NCBI GenBank assembly: GCA_016722465.1
Contig: JADKJC010000004.1
Coordinates: forward strand, 248,001 to 312,000
DNA length: 64,000 bases
DNA from: Chitinophagaceae bacterium
GTDB taxonomy: Bacteria > Bacteroidota > Bacteroidia > Chitinophagales > Chitinophagaceae
Direction of reading: 5' to 3'
Shown here: piece by piece, positions 49,338 to 58,257 of the stretch
How the letters are laid out: the number at the start of each line of letters is the position of its first letter
How positions within the stretch are numbered: the stretch's first letter is position 1
Position numbers and translations under genes: made by a program
The notes under the pieces: model-generated
What the model was told of the DNA's origin: nothing
Database searches by the model: none
What the model saw: the letters and a program-made list of their open reading frames with translations, nothing else

Positions 49338-50267
49338 CTAGGATGTTTTTCTAAAGAATATACCGGTACTGAAGCCTGAATTTTTTATTGTTTTCTTTGC
49401 TAATAATTTCAACTCAGCAAAATTGAGTTTTGTATTGTACAATTGAAAAAAATCAGCCATGCCCATGGGTGTAAGGCCAGCGTTGGTACCCAGCAGTTTT
49501 AATGTACTGTTTGTAAAGGCATTGATGTGCTGGTGTGGAGAAACAAGCCTGAACAAATCCTGTGACAGGCCCTGTTCGCCCAGTATTTTTTTTACATTGC
49601 TGCAATCCGGTACGGCAATAAAGATCAGCCCGTCATCGGTAAGGCTTTGTTGCAATTGCTTTACTATACCCAGTGGATCTGACACATGCTCAAATACCTG
49701 GTTCACCCAGATGAAGCTGAAGTAATTATTGAATTTTTCTAAATTATTGATGATGGTAACACCCATGCTGTCCATGTGATCATTTTTATCTGCAGACAGA
49801 TCGAAGGCATAGGTATTAAAGCCCTTCTTGGTAGCGATGGAACAGAAATTGCCGTAACCTGCTCCAAAATCCATCAGGTTGATCTTTTCTTTTTTGCTGA
49901 AGTGCTTTTTTATGATGCTCAGTATGGTTTCTTCATAAGTGCTGTATGGAAGTTTGCTGTAGTGAACTTTCAGCAATTCTTTATCAAGCCATTCATTGTA
50001 CAATAATCCCATGCCGGTATCGCTTAACACTTCTGTTAAATAAACGAAATGACAGTTATTGCATTCTGCCACATTGTATAACAGGTCTTTTAATGGGCCA
50101 TTATTATATCCATCATAAAACGAGTTACCATAGTATTTCTCCAGTTTTATAAAATCCAGGAAGCCGGGACTGTTGTGTTTTGAACTGAACAGTACGGTAC
50201 GATCTTTTGATTGACAAACCGGGCATGCCTCACGATTGATGACGAGGGCTTTTTTATCAATAGTCAT
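49338..50267 (-). CDS. Class I SAM-dependent methyltransferase
   Basis: A 309-residue enzyme. The N-terminus has a Cys pair typical of sugar methyltransferases with a zinc-binding head (REACPVCQSKDRTVLF) and further Cys in NVAECNNCHFVYL. The SAM-binding motif I is LMDFGAGYGNFCSIA, and FIWVNQVFEHVSDP is the usual motif near the active site; SPHQHINAFTN follows. It probably methylates a nucleotide- or lipid-linked sugar of the polysaccharide. The target position is unknown. Its neighbours are the Wzx flippase and the hexapeptide acetyltransferase. Confidence 0.92.
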   Translation of the reverse strand: MTIDKKALVINREACPVCQSKDRTVLFSSKHNSPGFLDFIKLEKYYGNSFYDGYNNGPLKDLLYNVAECNNCHFVYLTEVLSDTGMGLLYNEWLDKELLKVHYSKLPYSTYEETILSIIKKHFSKKEKINLMDFGAGYGNFCSIATKKGFNTYAFDLSADKNDHMDSMGVTIINNLEKFNNYFSFIWVNQVFEHVSDPLGIVKQLQQSLTDDGLIFIAVPDCSNVKKILGEQGLSQDLFRLVSPHQHINAFTNSTLKLLGTNAGLTPMGMADFFQLYNTKLNFAELKLLAKKTIKNSGFSTGIFFRKTS

Positions 50268-50344
50268 AGTTTTGCATTTTGCATTGAATAATAAAATTAA
50301 TATTCAGGAATGAGGGATACAGGTTTAAGCTGTGTAAGGCATAT

Positions 50345-51637
50345 TTAATCAACCGTTATTGCTGAAGTGGGTTGCACTTCATCTTCATGAATGGTTATTT
50401 TTATTCCCTCAGATTTTTGGACAATGTATTTTTTATAGTAGAAAATAAAAAGTGACAGGAACAGCACGAGGGATCCAAGCGACTTGGCAATGATACCACC
50501 CGTGGAGGAGTATAGCTTGATCAGCACAACAGAGGAAACCAATTGTGTTAAGCCAACGGCAATGGACACTTTCTTCATATACTTTGACTCGCCTTTTGCC
50601 AGTAAAAATTTATTTACAAAGTCACCAAAGCCGTGAAGAACTGCACCAAATGAACCGATCTTGATCAGGGTACTTACATCTTTGTATTCAGGTTTCAGGA
50701 AAAAGTCAATCATAAAGTCTATACACAGCAGCAGGACTACCTGCATGCCGATACAGGCAAGTACCACTTTGATAAAATTACTTTTGGGTATGGTTGGCAG
50801 GGTAATGTATTTTTTAAAATTAGAGGTGCCAACGATGCTGGGCAGTATGGACAGCGGCATGATGAAACTAAGTGCCAGGCTATAATGTCCCACATCCTGG
50901 TGATTGTCGGGGTTAAAATAACCCACCAGTATTGGCAGGAGGTAAATTACGCCTACCCCCCACAAGCCTCCCCAGTACAATTGTATCCCAAAAGTTTTAT
51001 GCTGCAGTTTAAGGTCGAGCCATTCACTGGTGCCTCTTTTAAAGATCGGCCTGTCGTTCCATAGTAGTAATAAACAAACAAAAAAGGAGCTGCCGTAAAA
51101 TAATAGTGCATTATAATAAATACTGCCCTGCGAAAGGGATTGAAAAGAGTATAACAGTATGATATAAATAAAAGGTGGAACAAAGCGGTACACTGCAAGC
51201 TGTAGTAGTTTTTTTTCCCCCTGGTACACCGATTCAAAATAAAACCCTAATGGGTGAATGAGGAACATCGGAAGCATGATTAGTGCCAGGTGGAATAATT
51301 GTTCATTCAGCAACGAAGGGAAAAAAAAGCCAATGACCAGTATTGTGAGTATGATTACAGAAAGGCCGGCCAGTGCAAAATAGATAAGGTATCCTTTATA
51401 GGTTCTTATTTTTACTTTATCATCCGTTGCTGCAATAAGCCTTCCCCCTGATGAATAGAGACCAAAATTTACCAGATAGCTGATCAGTACAACAAAACTC
51501 TGCAGGTATTTCCAGTCGCCAAAAGCTTTGCCCAGCAGTAAACGGGAATTCAATACGCTTCCAAAAAAACTTAATCCTAAAGCCGCAATCGTGGCAGCAA
51601 AAAGGATCTTCGAACTATGTTTCTCAAGTATCTTCAT
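50345..51637 (-). CDS. Wzx-type oligosaccharide flippase
   Basis: A 430-residue membrane protein with about 12 hydrophobic spans, of the polysaccharide flippase (MOP) superfamily. It has an early LNSRLLGKAFG-like loop and many evenly spaced membrane helices (for example VKLIVLTILVIGFFFPSLL-like stretches). It would move lipid-linked repeat units across the inner membrane to the polymerase. It overlaps the Wzy gene by 14 bases, which suggests coupled translation. Assignment rests on topology, length and neighbourhood. Confidence 0.88.
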   Translation of the reverse strand: MKILEKHSSKILFAATIAALGLSFFGSVLNSRLLLGKAFGDWKYLQSFVVLISYLVNFGLYSSGGRLIAATDDKVKIRTYKGYLIYFALAGLSVIILTILVIGFFFPSLLNEQLFHLALIMLPMFLIHPLGFYFESVYQGEKKLLQLAVYRFVPPFIYIILLYSFQSLSQGSIYYNALLFYGSSFFVCLLLLWNDRPIFKRGTSEWLDLKLQHKTFGIQLYWGGLWGVGVIYLLPILVGYFNPDNHQDVGHYSLALSFIMPLSILPSIVGTSNFKKYITLPTIPKSNFIKVVLACIGMQVVLLLCIDFMIDFFLKPEYKDVSTLIKIGSFGAVLHGFGDFVNKFLLAKGESKYMKKVSIAVGLTQLVSSVVLIKLYSSTGGIIAKSLGSLVLFLSLFIFYYKKYIVQKSEGIKITIHEDEVQPTSAITVD

Positions 51638-52856
51638 ATTCTTCGTCGTGTTCAGTCTCCTGTTCTATAATTTTTGAATATTGGCAGGCATTCAGCCCCA
51701 TCAGCAGGCTTAAAAAATAGTAATAATGTTCCGAACATACTGTACAATAAATAGCCAGCCCCAGGCAGGCGGCAATCCAAAAAAAGATGATGATTTTGGT
51801 GCCTTTAATGTCTTCAAACTGTAAAATTTCAACTTTTGTAAAAAGAGATTTTACTAATAATACGATGTATGTTAAAATGGTTGGTAACCCTGCCCACCAG
51901 GCAATCAATACAAACTGGTTATCTAAAAAGCCATAATAGTCATTGATGCTATGCCAATACCATAGTTGTAAAGGGCCAACTCCCTGTATCATGTATTCCA
52001 TGTCATACTGGGAGAAAAAATCAAGCAACTGGTCGCTTCTGGTATCTTCGCCTGAACGTTCAGAAAGGTTGGTGAATGCCCCTTCCACGGTTCCGCTTAG
52101 TTCGCTGTTCATCAGCACAAAATATCCAACACCCACTAACACAAGCATTCCCAAAATAACCAGAATGCCATTTTTTGTTTGTAGTTGTGCCCTGAATTTT
52201 ATCATTATATAAAGCAGGTATAAAACAAGGTATGACCTGGAGCCCGAGCTAAGAACAATGATAAATATCAACAGGAAGGCTGCCATGTTGATGAGGTTCT
52301 TTTTCTTATTTGGCTCATCCTGCAGAAAGAAAAAGGGAAATACCCACATCAGGAAAACTGCAAAATCACGTAGGGCAAGCAAAAACTCCTTTCTGCTGGC
52401 TCCCATACCAGCCTTGCCGATATTGATGATACTGGCTGCAAGGATTCCGAAGCAGGCGAAATAGAAGAAGTTTAAAACTTTTGGAAAATACTTGGTATCT
52501 GCTGCAAAAAAAAGAATGCCGATATTAAGATAGGTGCCAATCCCCTTAATGCTATAAAAAAAGGTTGGCTGGCCGAGGGTTTTACTCAGTGTTTCAAACG
52601 ATGCAATGGTTACAAAAAGTACTAGTAGAACATAACATACCCTCACATAGGAAGGGAAATATTCTTTATAAGTAAAGAAAGAGGCTACGGCTGCAAAGCT
52701 AATCAAAACATCACCCAGGAAATCAAGTCTGAAGTACCAGGGAAATATACCCTCCTGGGCGGTAGCCATATTGTTTTGAGCAAAATACAGTTTTACCATA
52801 TTAAAGCTCAATCCAATAATGATGCACCAGAATATGTATTTCGAGATTTGTTTCAT
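51624..52856 (-). CDS. Wzy-type O-antigen/capsule polymerase
   Basis: A 410-residue inner-membrane protein with about ten or eleven spans and one larger periplasmic loop near residues 240-300 (NLSERSGEDTRSDQLLDFF). The loop position and the overall pattern fit Wzy/WaaL proteins, which polymerise repeat units on the periplasmic side. The Arg in the loop (RSGEDTR) is of the type needed for activity in this family. Sequence identity between Wzy proteins is low, so the call depends on topology and on its place next to Wzx. Confidence 0.87.
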   Translation of the reverse strand: MKQISKYIFWCIIIGLSFNMVKLYFAQNNMATAQEGIFPWYFRLDFLGDVLISFAAVASFFTYKEYFPSYVRVCYVLLVLFVTIASFETLSKTLGQPTFFYSIKGIGTYLNIGILFFAADTKYFPKVLNFFYFACFGILAASIINIGKAGMGASRKEFLLALRDFAVFLMWVFPFFFLQDEPNKKKNLINMAAFLLIFIIVLSSGSRSYLVLYLLYIMIKFRAQLQTKNGILVILGMLVLVGVGYFVLMNSELSGTVEGAFTNLSERSGEDTRSDQLLDFFSQYDMEYMIQGVGPLQLWYWHSINDYYGFLDNQFVLIAWWAGLPTILTYIVLLVKSLFTKVEILQFEDIKGTKIIIFFWIAACLGLAIYCTVCSEHYYYFLSLLMGLNACQYSKIIEQETEHDEEYEDT

Positions 52857-53116
52857 CCTAATTTACTGAATGGGAATATTTGTAAACTAAGTTTAGTGTA
52901 AGGTTAATCAATCCGTTTTTAGAGCAGGGCATGGCTTCGCCTCCCTGAGTCACAGGCTTTTTTAATATTGTGTTGGATCCTGGTTATAAATTTACATTTA
53001 GTAACAGGGAAAAGTGTATAAAAATAAACGCAATTGTTTTTATATAATTGTTTTATCTAAACTGGCTGTTTAATAAAATAAACCAGTCAATCCTCCAGAA
53101 CAAGAACAGCGCAATC

Positions 53117-53863
53117 TTATACTTTTCCTTTCATTCCCAGTAACCCGGACAGTTTTTTTAACAGCCAGTAACCGTATGTAAAATAATTTACAGATTCTAC
53201 CACTTTACCCCCAAATAATAGTTTATAATTATTGATGCCTTTTAAACTCTCATCAGTAGTATCTTTTGCGTAGCCACCAAAGTCAAATACTTTATAACCC
53301 TGCTGTTTAAAGTAGATAATATTTTTTGAGGTTAAATACTTATTGGCCCTTCCGATCAGGTTCCTGTCTATCTGCTCATCCAGGCGCCGGGTGGCTGCAT
53401 GGTGGTGGCGTACAATACCTGTTTCCTTATCTGTGAGATAGCTGTGTGCAGCGAGTACTTCGCCGTTAAATAATGCAAAGCTTAGTGTAATATTATCACC
53501 AAATTCTTCTATCCTGCGGCGGCTGACAAGACTGGTGTTTTTCTTCCTGGCAAAGTCGTTAAAGAAATCAACAAATTTATCAGTTTCGCCATTGTTAAAG
53601 CTACAGCTAATGCCTTCAGTTTCGGCTACTCTTGCCTGCTGCCTTATCTGTTTTGAAAAATTGCCGATGATGGTTTCCTCATCCTGGCCAAGGTCAAGTT
53701 CGATTGTATGAGAGATGTTCTTTATACAGGGCAAGTTTGCCCGGTCCTGTTTTTTTACATTCCAGTAAACATTCAAACCCAATACATCCACAAGCCTGTA
53801 TTTATATTGAAACCAGTTTTCGTAAACTTTGAGAAAATAGAATTTTTTATAATAACGTATCAT
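53117..53863 (-). CDS. FemAB/GNAT-like acyltransferase
   Basis: A 248-residue protein with the FemAB/GNAT fold pattern. The region SKQIRQQARVAETEGISCSF matches the helix seen in aminoacyl or glycine transferases of this type, and RHHHAATRRLDEQ, KQQGYKVFDFGGYAKDTTDESLKGINNYKLLFGG near the C-terminus fit the second GNAT-like domain (FDFGG ... GINNYKLLFGG is the most telling part). It is shorter than standard FemX. It could transfer an amino acid or acyl group to a sugar or lipid-linked precursor. It is the first gene after the terminator at 54017-54047. Fold assignment is fair; the reaction is unknown. Confidence 0.8.
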   Translation of the reverse strand: MIRYYKKFYFLKVYENWFQYKYRLVDVLGLNVYWNVKKQDRANLPCIKNISHTIELDLGQDEETIIGNFSKQIRQQARVAETEGISCSFNNGETDKFVDFFNDFARKKNTSLVSRRRIEEFGDNITLSFALFNGEVLAAHSYLTDKETGIVRHHHAATRRLDEQIDRNLIGRANKYLTSKNIIYFKQQGYKVFDFGGYAKDTTDESLKGINNYKLLFGGKVVESVNYFTYGYWLLKKLSGLLGMKGKV

Positions 53864-53982
53864 CTTTCGTTTTAATAGTTTCGGCTACTTTATTAGTTTT
53901 AAAATCAATATTTCTATAACGCCTGTTTGGGGTAATTATTTCCCATATTTAGACTTTTTCCAAAATATATATTTTTTAGACA

Positions 53983-53990
53983 CAAACATA
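53983..53990 (-). promoter_or_regulatory. Possible promoter -7 element before the FemAB-like gene
   Basis: On the minus strand this reads TATGTTTG, a perfect match to the Bacteroidota -7 consensus TAnnTTTG, with a TTG-type element about 22 bases upstream. It lies between the terminator and the FemAB-like gene, leaving a leader of about 110 bases. Short motif, so only suggestive. Confidence 0.35.
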
Positions 53991-54016
53991 ACAATATGTG
54001 CTGTTATTATGGCAAT

Positions 54017-54047
54017 AAAAACCCGTTACATTAATGTAACGGTTTTT
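54017..54047 (-). terminator. Intrinsic terminator between the UpxY-type gene and the polysaccharide genes
   Basis: A hairpin with eight paired bases (CCGTTACA with TGTAACGG around the loop TTAA), extended by A/T pairing across one unpaired C, and with T tracts on both sides so it can work in both directions. It lies about 90 bases after the antiterminator stop codon and 153 bases before the FemAB-like gene. Confidence 0.88.
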
Positions 54048-54135
54048 AGTGGTATTCAATTATTTGTAACTGATTATTTTTGCCTGCTAAGCGTTAAAAA
54101 TCAAGCGTTTTGGTGGTTTATCAGAAGAATTTGCC

Positions 54136-54659
54136 TCACATTAATAGTGTGGAATTTTCCATCCCATATTGAAAAGTGTCGTTGGTGGCTTTTTCTGTTT
54201 CAGCAATCATGGCAAAACCAATGGAAGGGAGGCTAAGCTTAATCTTAGTTGTTTGTACAGACATAATACCTGCATTTAGGTTAAGAGTAGGCTCATTGGT
54301 AATTCTAACCATTCCCATAGCATTAACGGCTGTTTTTTCCAGTTTGATGTTGTAATACAGGGTAGAAAAATGAGCTGCATTTTCAACTTCGGTTTTTTAA
54401 TGATGGCCGGTTTTCCCAGCCAGTAAACAAAATTAATAACATCACTTGTTTTTCTAACCTCATGCATTTCGGCCTCTGTAATGTATACAAATACAAAAGT
54501 TGGGAACAGTGGCTCGGAGGCCATTTTTCTTCGAAATCCGTAACCATTTGTAATACGGTTTAGCGGACAGAGATTTTCTATCTTCTTTTTTGTTAATAGG
54601 GCAGCTACTTTTTTTTCACTTTGTGGTTTAGTGTAAACTGCATACCAATTCCTGTTCAT
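54136..54659 (-). CDS. UpxY/NusG-like transcription antiterminator, frameshifted
   Basis: A NusG-family specialised elongation factor of about 174 residues after repair. The NGN domain starts NRNWYAVYTKPQSEKKVAALL and continues to FPTFVFVYI and DVINFVYWLGKPAIIKK. The frame breaks at a plus-strand run of six T (54393-54398): adding one base gives IIKKTEVENAAHFSTLYYNI and reaches VRITNEPTLNLNAG, then SLPSIGFAMIAETEK, the KOW-like end. In Bacteroides, UpxY proteins let RNA polymerase pass terminators in the leader of their own capsule operon. Here an intrinsic terminator follows directly, before the biosynthesis genes, which fits that role well. Family clear; action on this terminator is inferred. 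Confidence 0.9.
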
Positions 54660-54793
54660 TTTTAAATCTTTTAATGATTAAAAACTATGCAGCTTTTCAA
54701 TAAGATTGGTTATTGGCGATTAATGCAAAGGATACAGGTAAGCTTGTTACGGGAATGGATTACGGGGTATAAATGGTTTTCAGAAATGCTAAG

Positions 54794-57118
54794 TTAGGCT
54801 TTTAATTTCTTTCCTTTGGAAATTTTTTGGTTTCCTCCATAAACATAGTCGTAGCCGTAACCATAGTTATTTTTCATAAACCCTCTGGTTTTAACACCAT
54901 TAAATATGATAGCAGGGTTTTTCAATGAATTGATCTTGTTATTTTCGTCAATGCGTTTCACCAGCATTTTGGGGGTGTATTTATGGCGAACTACGTACAA
55001 TGTAGCATCGGCAAGTGAAGATAGATGGTATGCATCTGTAACCATTACCACGGGTGCTGTATCCATCACTACCAGATCGAATTTACTCTCAAGATATGCG
55101 ATGAGGTTTTGAACCTGCCCGTTTTCCAATAATTCCGATGGGGTGGGGTGGAGCCCTCCGGATGATACAAAGCTTAAGTTTTCGTGGTTGGGTATTTTAC
55201 GTATTATTTCCTCGGCAGTTCTTTCTCCCAAAAGGTATTCACTTACTCCAATTTCTTCTGTTGTAACGCCAAATAATTTGCCCAGGGAAGGGTTATGGAG
55301 ATCAGCATCCACTAATACCACTTTCTTACCCGTCATTGCAAGGCTTACTGCAAGGTTTGCTGCTATAAAGCTTTTACCTTCTCCTGGTATGCTGGAGGTA
55401 ACCAATACTTTTTTGTGGTACGAATCAATGCCAAGAAAAAGCAATGAAACCCTTACTTTTCTGAATTCTTCGGCAATAAAACTTCTTTTCCCTGGTTCCA
55501 GCACCAATGAACTTCTTGATTTGTTATGAACTATTTCACCGATAACCGGAATGGTTGTAAGTGATTCAATTTCTTTTCTGTAAAGGATTTTGTTGTTAAG
55601 TAATTCCCGGCCATTAACAAAAATGATGGGGAGCATCAATCCCAGCAGCATGGCGGCAAAATAGATCATGTTGGTTTTAGGGCTAACAGCACTACCGCTT
55701 GACTTTGCATAGTTGATCACCTTACTGTCTGAATTGGCAGAGGCGTAAGACAGTTCACTTTCCTCCCTTTTTTGTAACAGGAATTGGTAAATGCCGTTTT
55801 GAATGTTCTGATCCCTGCTGATTTCCAGGAGCTGCCGTTCTTTTTCCGGAATACCGGTAAGCAATGAATTGTATTGACCGCTGGCGGATGAATAACTGTT
55901 TTGAACCAGCTTCATGTTTTTTATCTGCGTTTCAATATTGTTTAGAACATTAGGTTTCATTTTATTGATCTGGTCCCTGATACCACCCAGTAAAGGGTTT
56001 CCTTCTCCCACAGTTCTTTTTAGCCTTTCCAACTCGAGTTGTGCATTATTCAAAGAAGTCATTTGTTGTGTAAGGCCCGGATCGCTGATACCGGCAGGTG
56101 TGGGAAGGATACCAACATTTTCTCCGGAGCTTACAGCCTTTTTCAAATCATTCAATGCCGCCAGCTGGGTAGAAGCCTCTCTCATTTCAGCGTCGCTGGC
56201 ACCTATTCTTGACATGAAATTCTGGCTTTGTGAACCAAGATCGACTGCCTGGTTATTGGCTTTAAATTCTTTTACTTTTTTCTGTATAGAATCCAGGTTT
56301 TTTGAAACTACCACTAACCTTGACTCTATTGAGGCAAGTGTGTTTTTTACCAAATTGTTTTTTTCCGAAATGGCGCTTTTGTTGTAATAATCAATCAGGG
56401 TATTTAAAATGTCTTCTGCTCTTTCCGGTACTTCATCTTTGTAAGTGAGATCAAGTACACTGGACAGTTTATTGGATTCTATTTTTAAGCCACTCAAAAG
56501 TGAGCCACCGATACTTTTGGCTTTATGTAAATCAAGGAAAAATGGCTTTGAACCTGTGTTACCATTAAACCTGGGATTGTATAAAAACATCAATTCCCCA
56601 TAGGGTGTTTTAAGCCACTCATTTAAAGGACCCGAAAATTTATTGTTTAAAATTATTTTGCTTGTTCCACTATCATACCTGAAGGGTATCTTTTCATATT
56701 TTTTAAGCTTGTTTGGATATTTTGCTTCTACTATAACCGGACTGTTGGTATAGGCCGATTGTATCCTTAGCTTCCCTTCCTGGCTGATAGGGGCATATAA
56801 ATGCAGTTTAACAGCCACACTGTCTAAAAGTACCTGCGACTGGAGTACTTCCACTTCATTCTCTATGATTTTTGTAGTGCCGAGAGGATCTATTGCCTGC
56901 TCTGTTTTTGATACATCCACCCCTCTTTTTTCATCTTTTATCAGGATGGTTGCCACAGCTTCATATTTAGGGATTGCATATCGTATGTATACGTATGCAC
57001 CAGCGATAGATAATGCAAGGCAAATTAAGAACAAAGGCCAGTAACTGATATACCCAGCCATCATCTGGCTGAGTTGATTTTCCTCTTTTTGGATCGTCTT
57101 ATTTACTCTTTGTTGCAT
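54794..57118 (-). CDS. Wzc-type tyrosine autokinase / chain-length regulator
   Basis: A 774-residue inner-membrane protein that controls polymer length and export. Order: Wzz domain with a first span (LFLICLALSIAGAYVYIRY), a long periplasmic coiled region to about residue 470, a second span (MIYFAAMLLGLMLPIIFVNG), then a BY-kinase domain with Walker A SSIPGEGKSFIAANL, Walker A-prime VVLVDADLHNPSLG and Walker B VVMDTAPVV. The C-terminus has a Tyr cluster (YGYGYDYVYGG), the site of autophosphorylation. The ATG at 57118 is preferred to a TTG at 57157 that overlaps the upstream gene. No separate phosphatase gene is seen here. Confidence 0.95.
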   Translation of the reverse strand: MQQRVNKTIQKEENQLSQMMAGYISYWPLFLICLALSIAGAYVYIRYAIPKYEAVATILIKDEKRGVDVSKTEQAIDPLGTTKIIENEVEVLQSQVLLDSVAVKLHLYAPISQEGKLRIQSAYTNSPVIVEAKYPNKLKKYEKIPFRYDSGTSKIILNNKFSGPLNEWLKTPYGELMFLYNPRFNGNTGSKPFFLDLHKAKSIGGSLLSGLKIESNKLSSVLDLTYKDEVPERAEDILNTLIDYYNKSAISEKNNLVKNTLASIESRLVVVSKNLDSIQKKVKEFKANNQAVDLGSQSQNFMSRIGASDAEMREASTQLAALNDLKKAVSSGENVGILPTPAGISDPGLTQQMTSLNNAQLELERLKRTVGEGNPLLGGIRDQINKMKPNVLNNIETQIKNMKLVQNSYSSASGQYNSLLTGIPEKERQLLEISRDQNIQNGIYQFLLQKREESELSYASANSDSKVINYAKSSGSAVSPKTNMIYFAAMLLGLMLPIIFVNGRELLNNKILYRKEIESLTTIPVIGEIVHNKSRSSLVLEPGKRSFIAEEFRKVRVSLLFLGIDSYHKKVLVTSSIPGEGKSFIAANLAVSLAMTGKKVVLVDADLHNPSLGKLFGVTTEEIGVSEYLLGERTAEEIIRKIPNHENLSFVSSGGLHPTPSELLENGQVQNLIAYLESKFDLVVMDTAPVVMVTDAYHLSSLADATLYVVRHKYTPKMLVKRIDENNKINSLKNPAIIFNGVKTRGFMKNNYGYGYDYVYGGNQKISKGKKLKA

Positions 57119-57134
57119 ACTTTCAGGTTGGAGA

Positions 57135-57941
57135 TTAGTTCCGGGTGATTCTGTCAATAACCAATATGGCCACAGATATGGTGCTTAGTATAGAAGGAAG
57201 TATCAACCTTGTCCTGTCAACACTTGCAGCCCTGTTCTTTGTTGTCTCTACATATACTACATCATTTGGCTGAAGATAGTAATATGGTGACTGAAGAAAG
57301 GAACTTGAATTAAGATTTACCCTGGTAACAATCTTTTTGCCTTCACTCTCCCTTACGATCATTACGTTATCCCTTCTGCCGTAGGTAGTAATATCTCCTG
57401 CAACTCCCAATGCTTTAATAAGTGATATTTTTTCAGTAGGAACATTAATAACAGTTGGCCGGGCAACTTCTCCCAGTATAGTCACTTCGTAATTCAAAAA
57501 CCTGATTTCAACAATCGGTTCTATCAACAGCTTTTTATCCAGTATTTTTTTTGTTATATAATCTTTTAACTGTGTTTTGGTAAGTCCCGAAGCTTTAATG
57601 GGGCCAAGTAAAGGGATCTCAATATAACCTTCTGAACTTACCAGGTAACCTGTTGATTCGGCCCTTGGCCCAGCAGAACTGGGTGCGCTGCTCCTGTAAT
57701 CATTGTTGATATTAAAGATCCTGTAAGCCGCTTCTTCCGTTGTTGGGCTGGTAACACGGATGCTTAACACTTCATTGTTTTCTATCTTATGTTCAGCATT
57801 GTCCTGTACATTGGATGTAAGAGCAGTTTCCCGTACATTTTGCAGATCCTCAAAATAGATCAATTTTTTTGTGCTGTTGCAGGCATTACATAGAATCATA
57901 ACAGCAGCAAACAATAAAAAAAACGGTATTTTCTTACTCAT
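57135..57941 (-). CDS. Wza-type polysaccharide export lipoprotein
   Basis: An outer-membrane export protein of 268 residues. The ATG at 57941 gives a lipoprotein signal (KKIPFFLLFAAVMILCNACNSTK, lipidated Cys at the end), while the longer frame to 58091 does not. The mature part has the Poly_export domain (IENNEVLSIRVTSPTTEEA) and SLBB-type segments (GYIEIPLLGPIKASGLTK, then VTILGEVARPTVINVPTEK). A final membrane-like stretch (ILPSILSTISVAILVID) is typical of the Bacteroidota form. It forms the outer-membrane channel for the polysaccharide with the Wzc protein, encoded just downstream. Confidence 0.93.
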   Translation of the reverse strand: MSKKIPFFLLFAAVMILCNACNSTKKLIYFEDLQNVRETALTSNVQDNAEHKIENNEVLSIRVTSPTTEEAAYRIFNINNDYRSSAPSSAGPRAESTGYLVSSEGYIEIPLLGPIKASGLTKTQLKDYITKKILDKKLLIEPIVEIRFLNYEVTILGEVARPTVINVPTEKISLIKALGVAGDITTYGRRDNVMIVRESEGKKIVTRVNLNSSSFLQSPYYYLQPNDVVYVETTKNRAASVDRTRLILPSILSTISVAILVIDRITRN

Positions 57942-58257
57942 ATTATTGAATTGTGGGGGGTTAGTACTAGGCATTAACGAAAAAACGAATAGATTCTTGC
58001 GTGTCAAGGTTGAATTATATAGTACCAATAGCAGAGTGCAGGCACACAATGCAGACTTAAAGAACATTCTATGGCTTAGTATCAGTTGCAAATTGCTTGT
58101 ATTTTCAAAAGGTTTAGGTGTACAAAAATCAATGTAGTACTCAAAGTACCAGAGTCGTAAAATTAGTTGAATAAAGCAAATAATCCAATTTTCGGAAACA
58201 AGTTCCTGCCCGAAGGCTTAAATGTTTGTGGTATAGGAGCAGTTTTACAGCCGGCAC
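57942..58257. other. Intergenic region upstream of the polysaccharide export gene
   Basis: A 316-base gap between the S41 protease gene and the Wza-type gene, both leftward. It should carry the promoter of the polysaccharide operon, but no convincing TAnnTTTG element is visible. A small palindrome (GTACT-CAA-AGTAC) lies near 58137. No coding frame with protein character. Confidence 0.5.
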
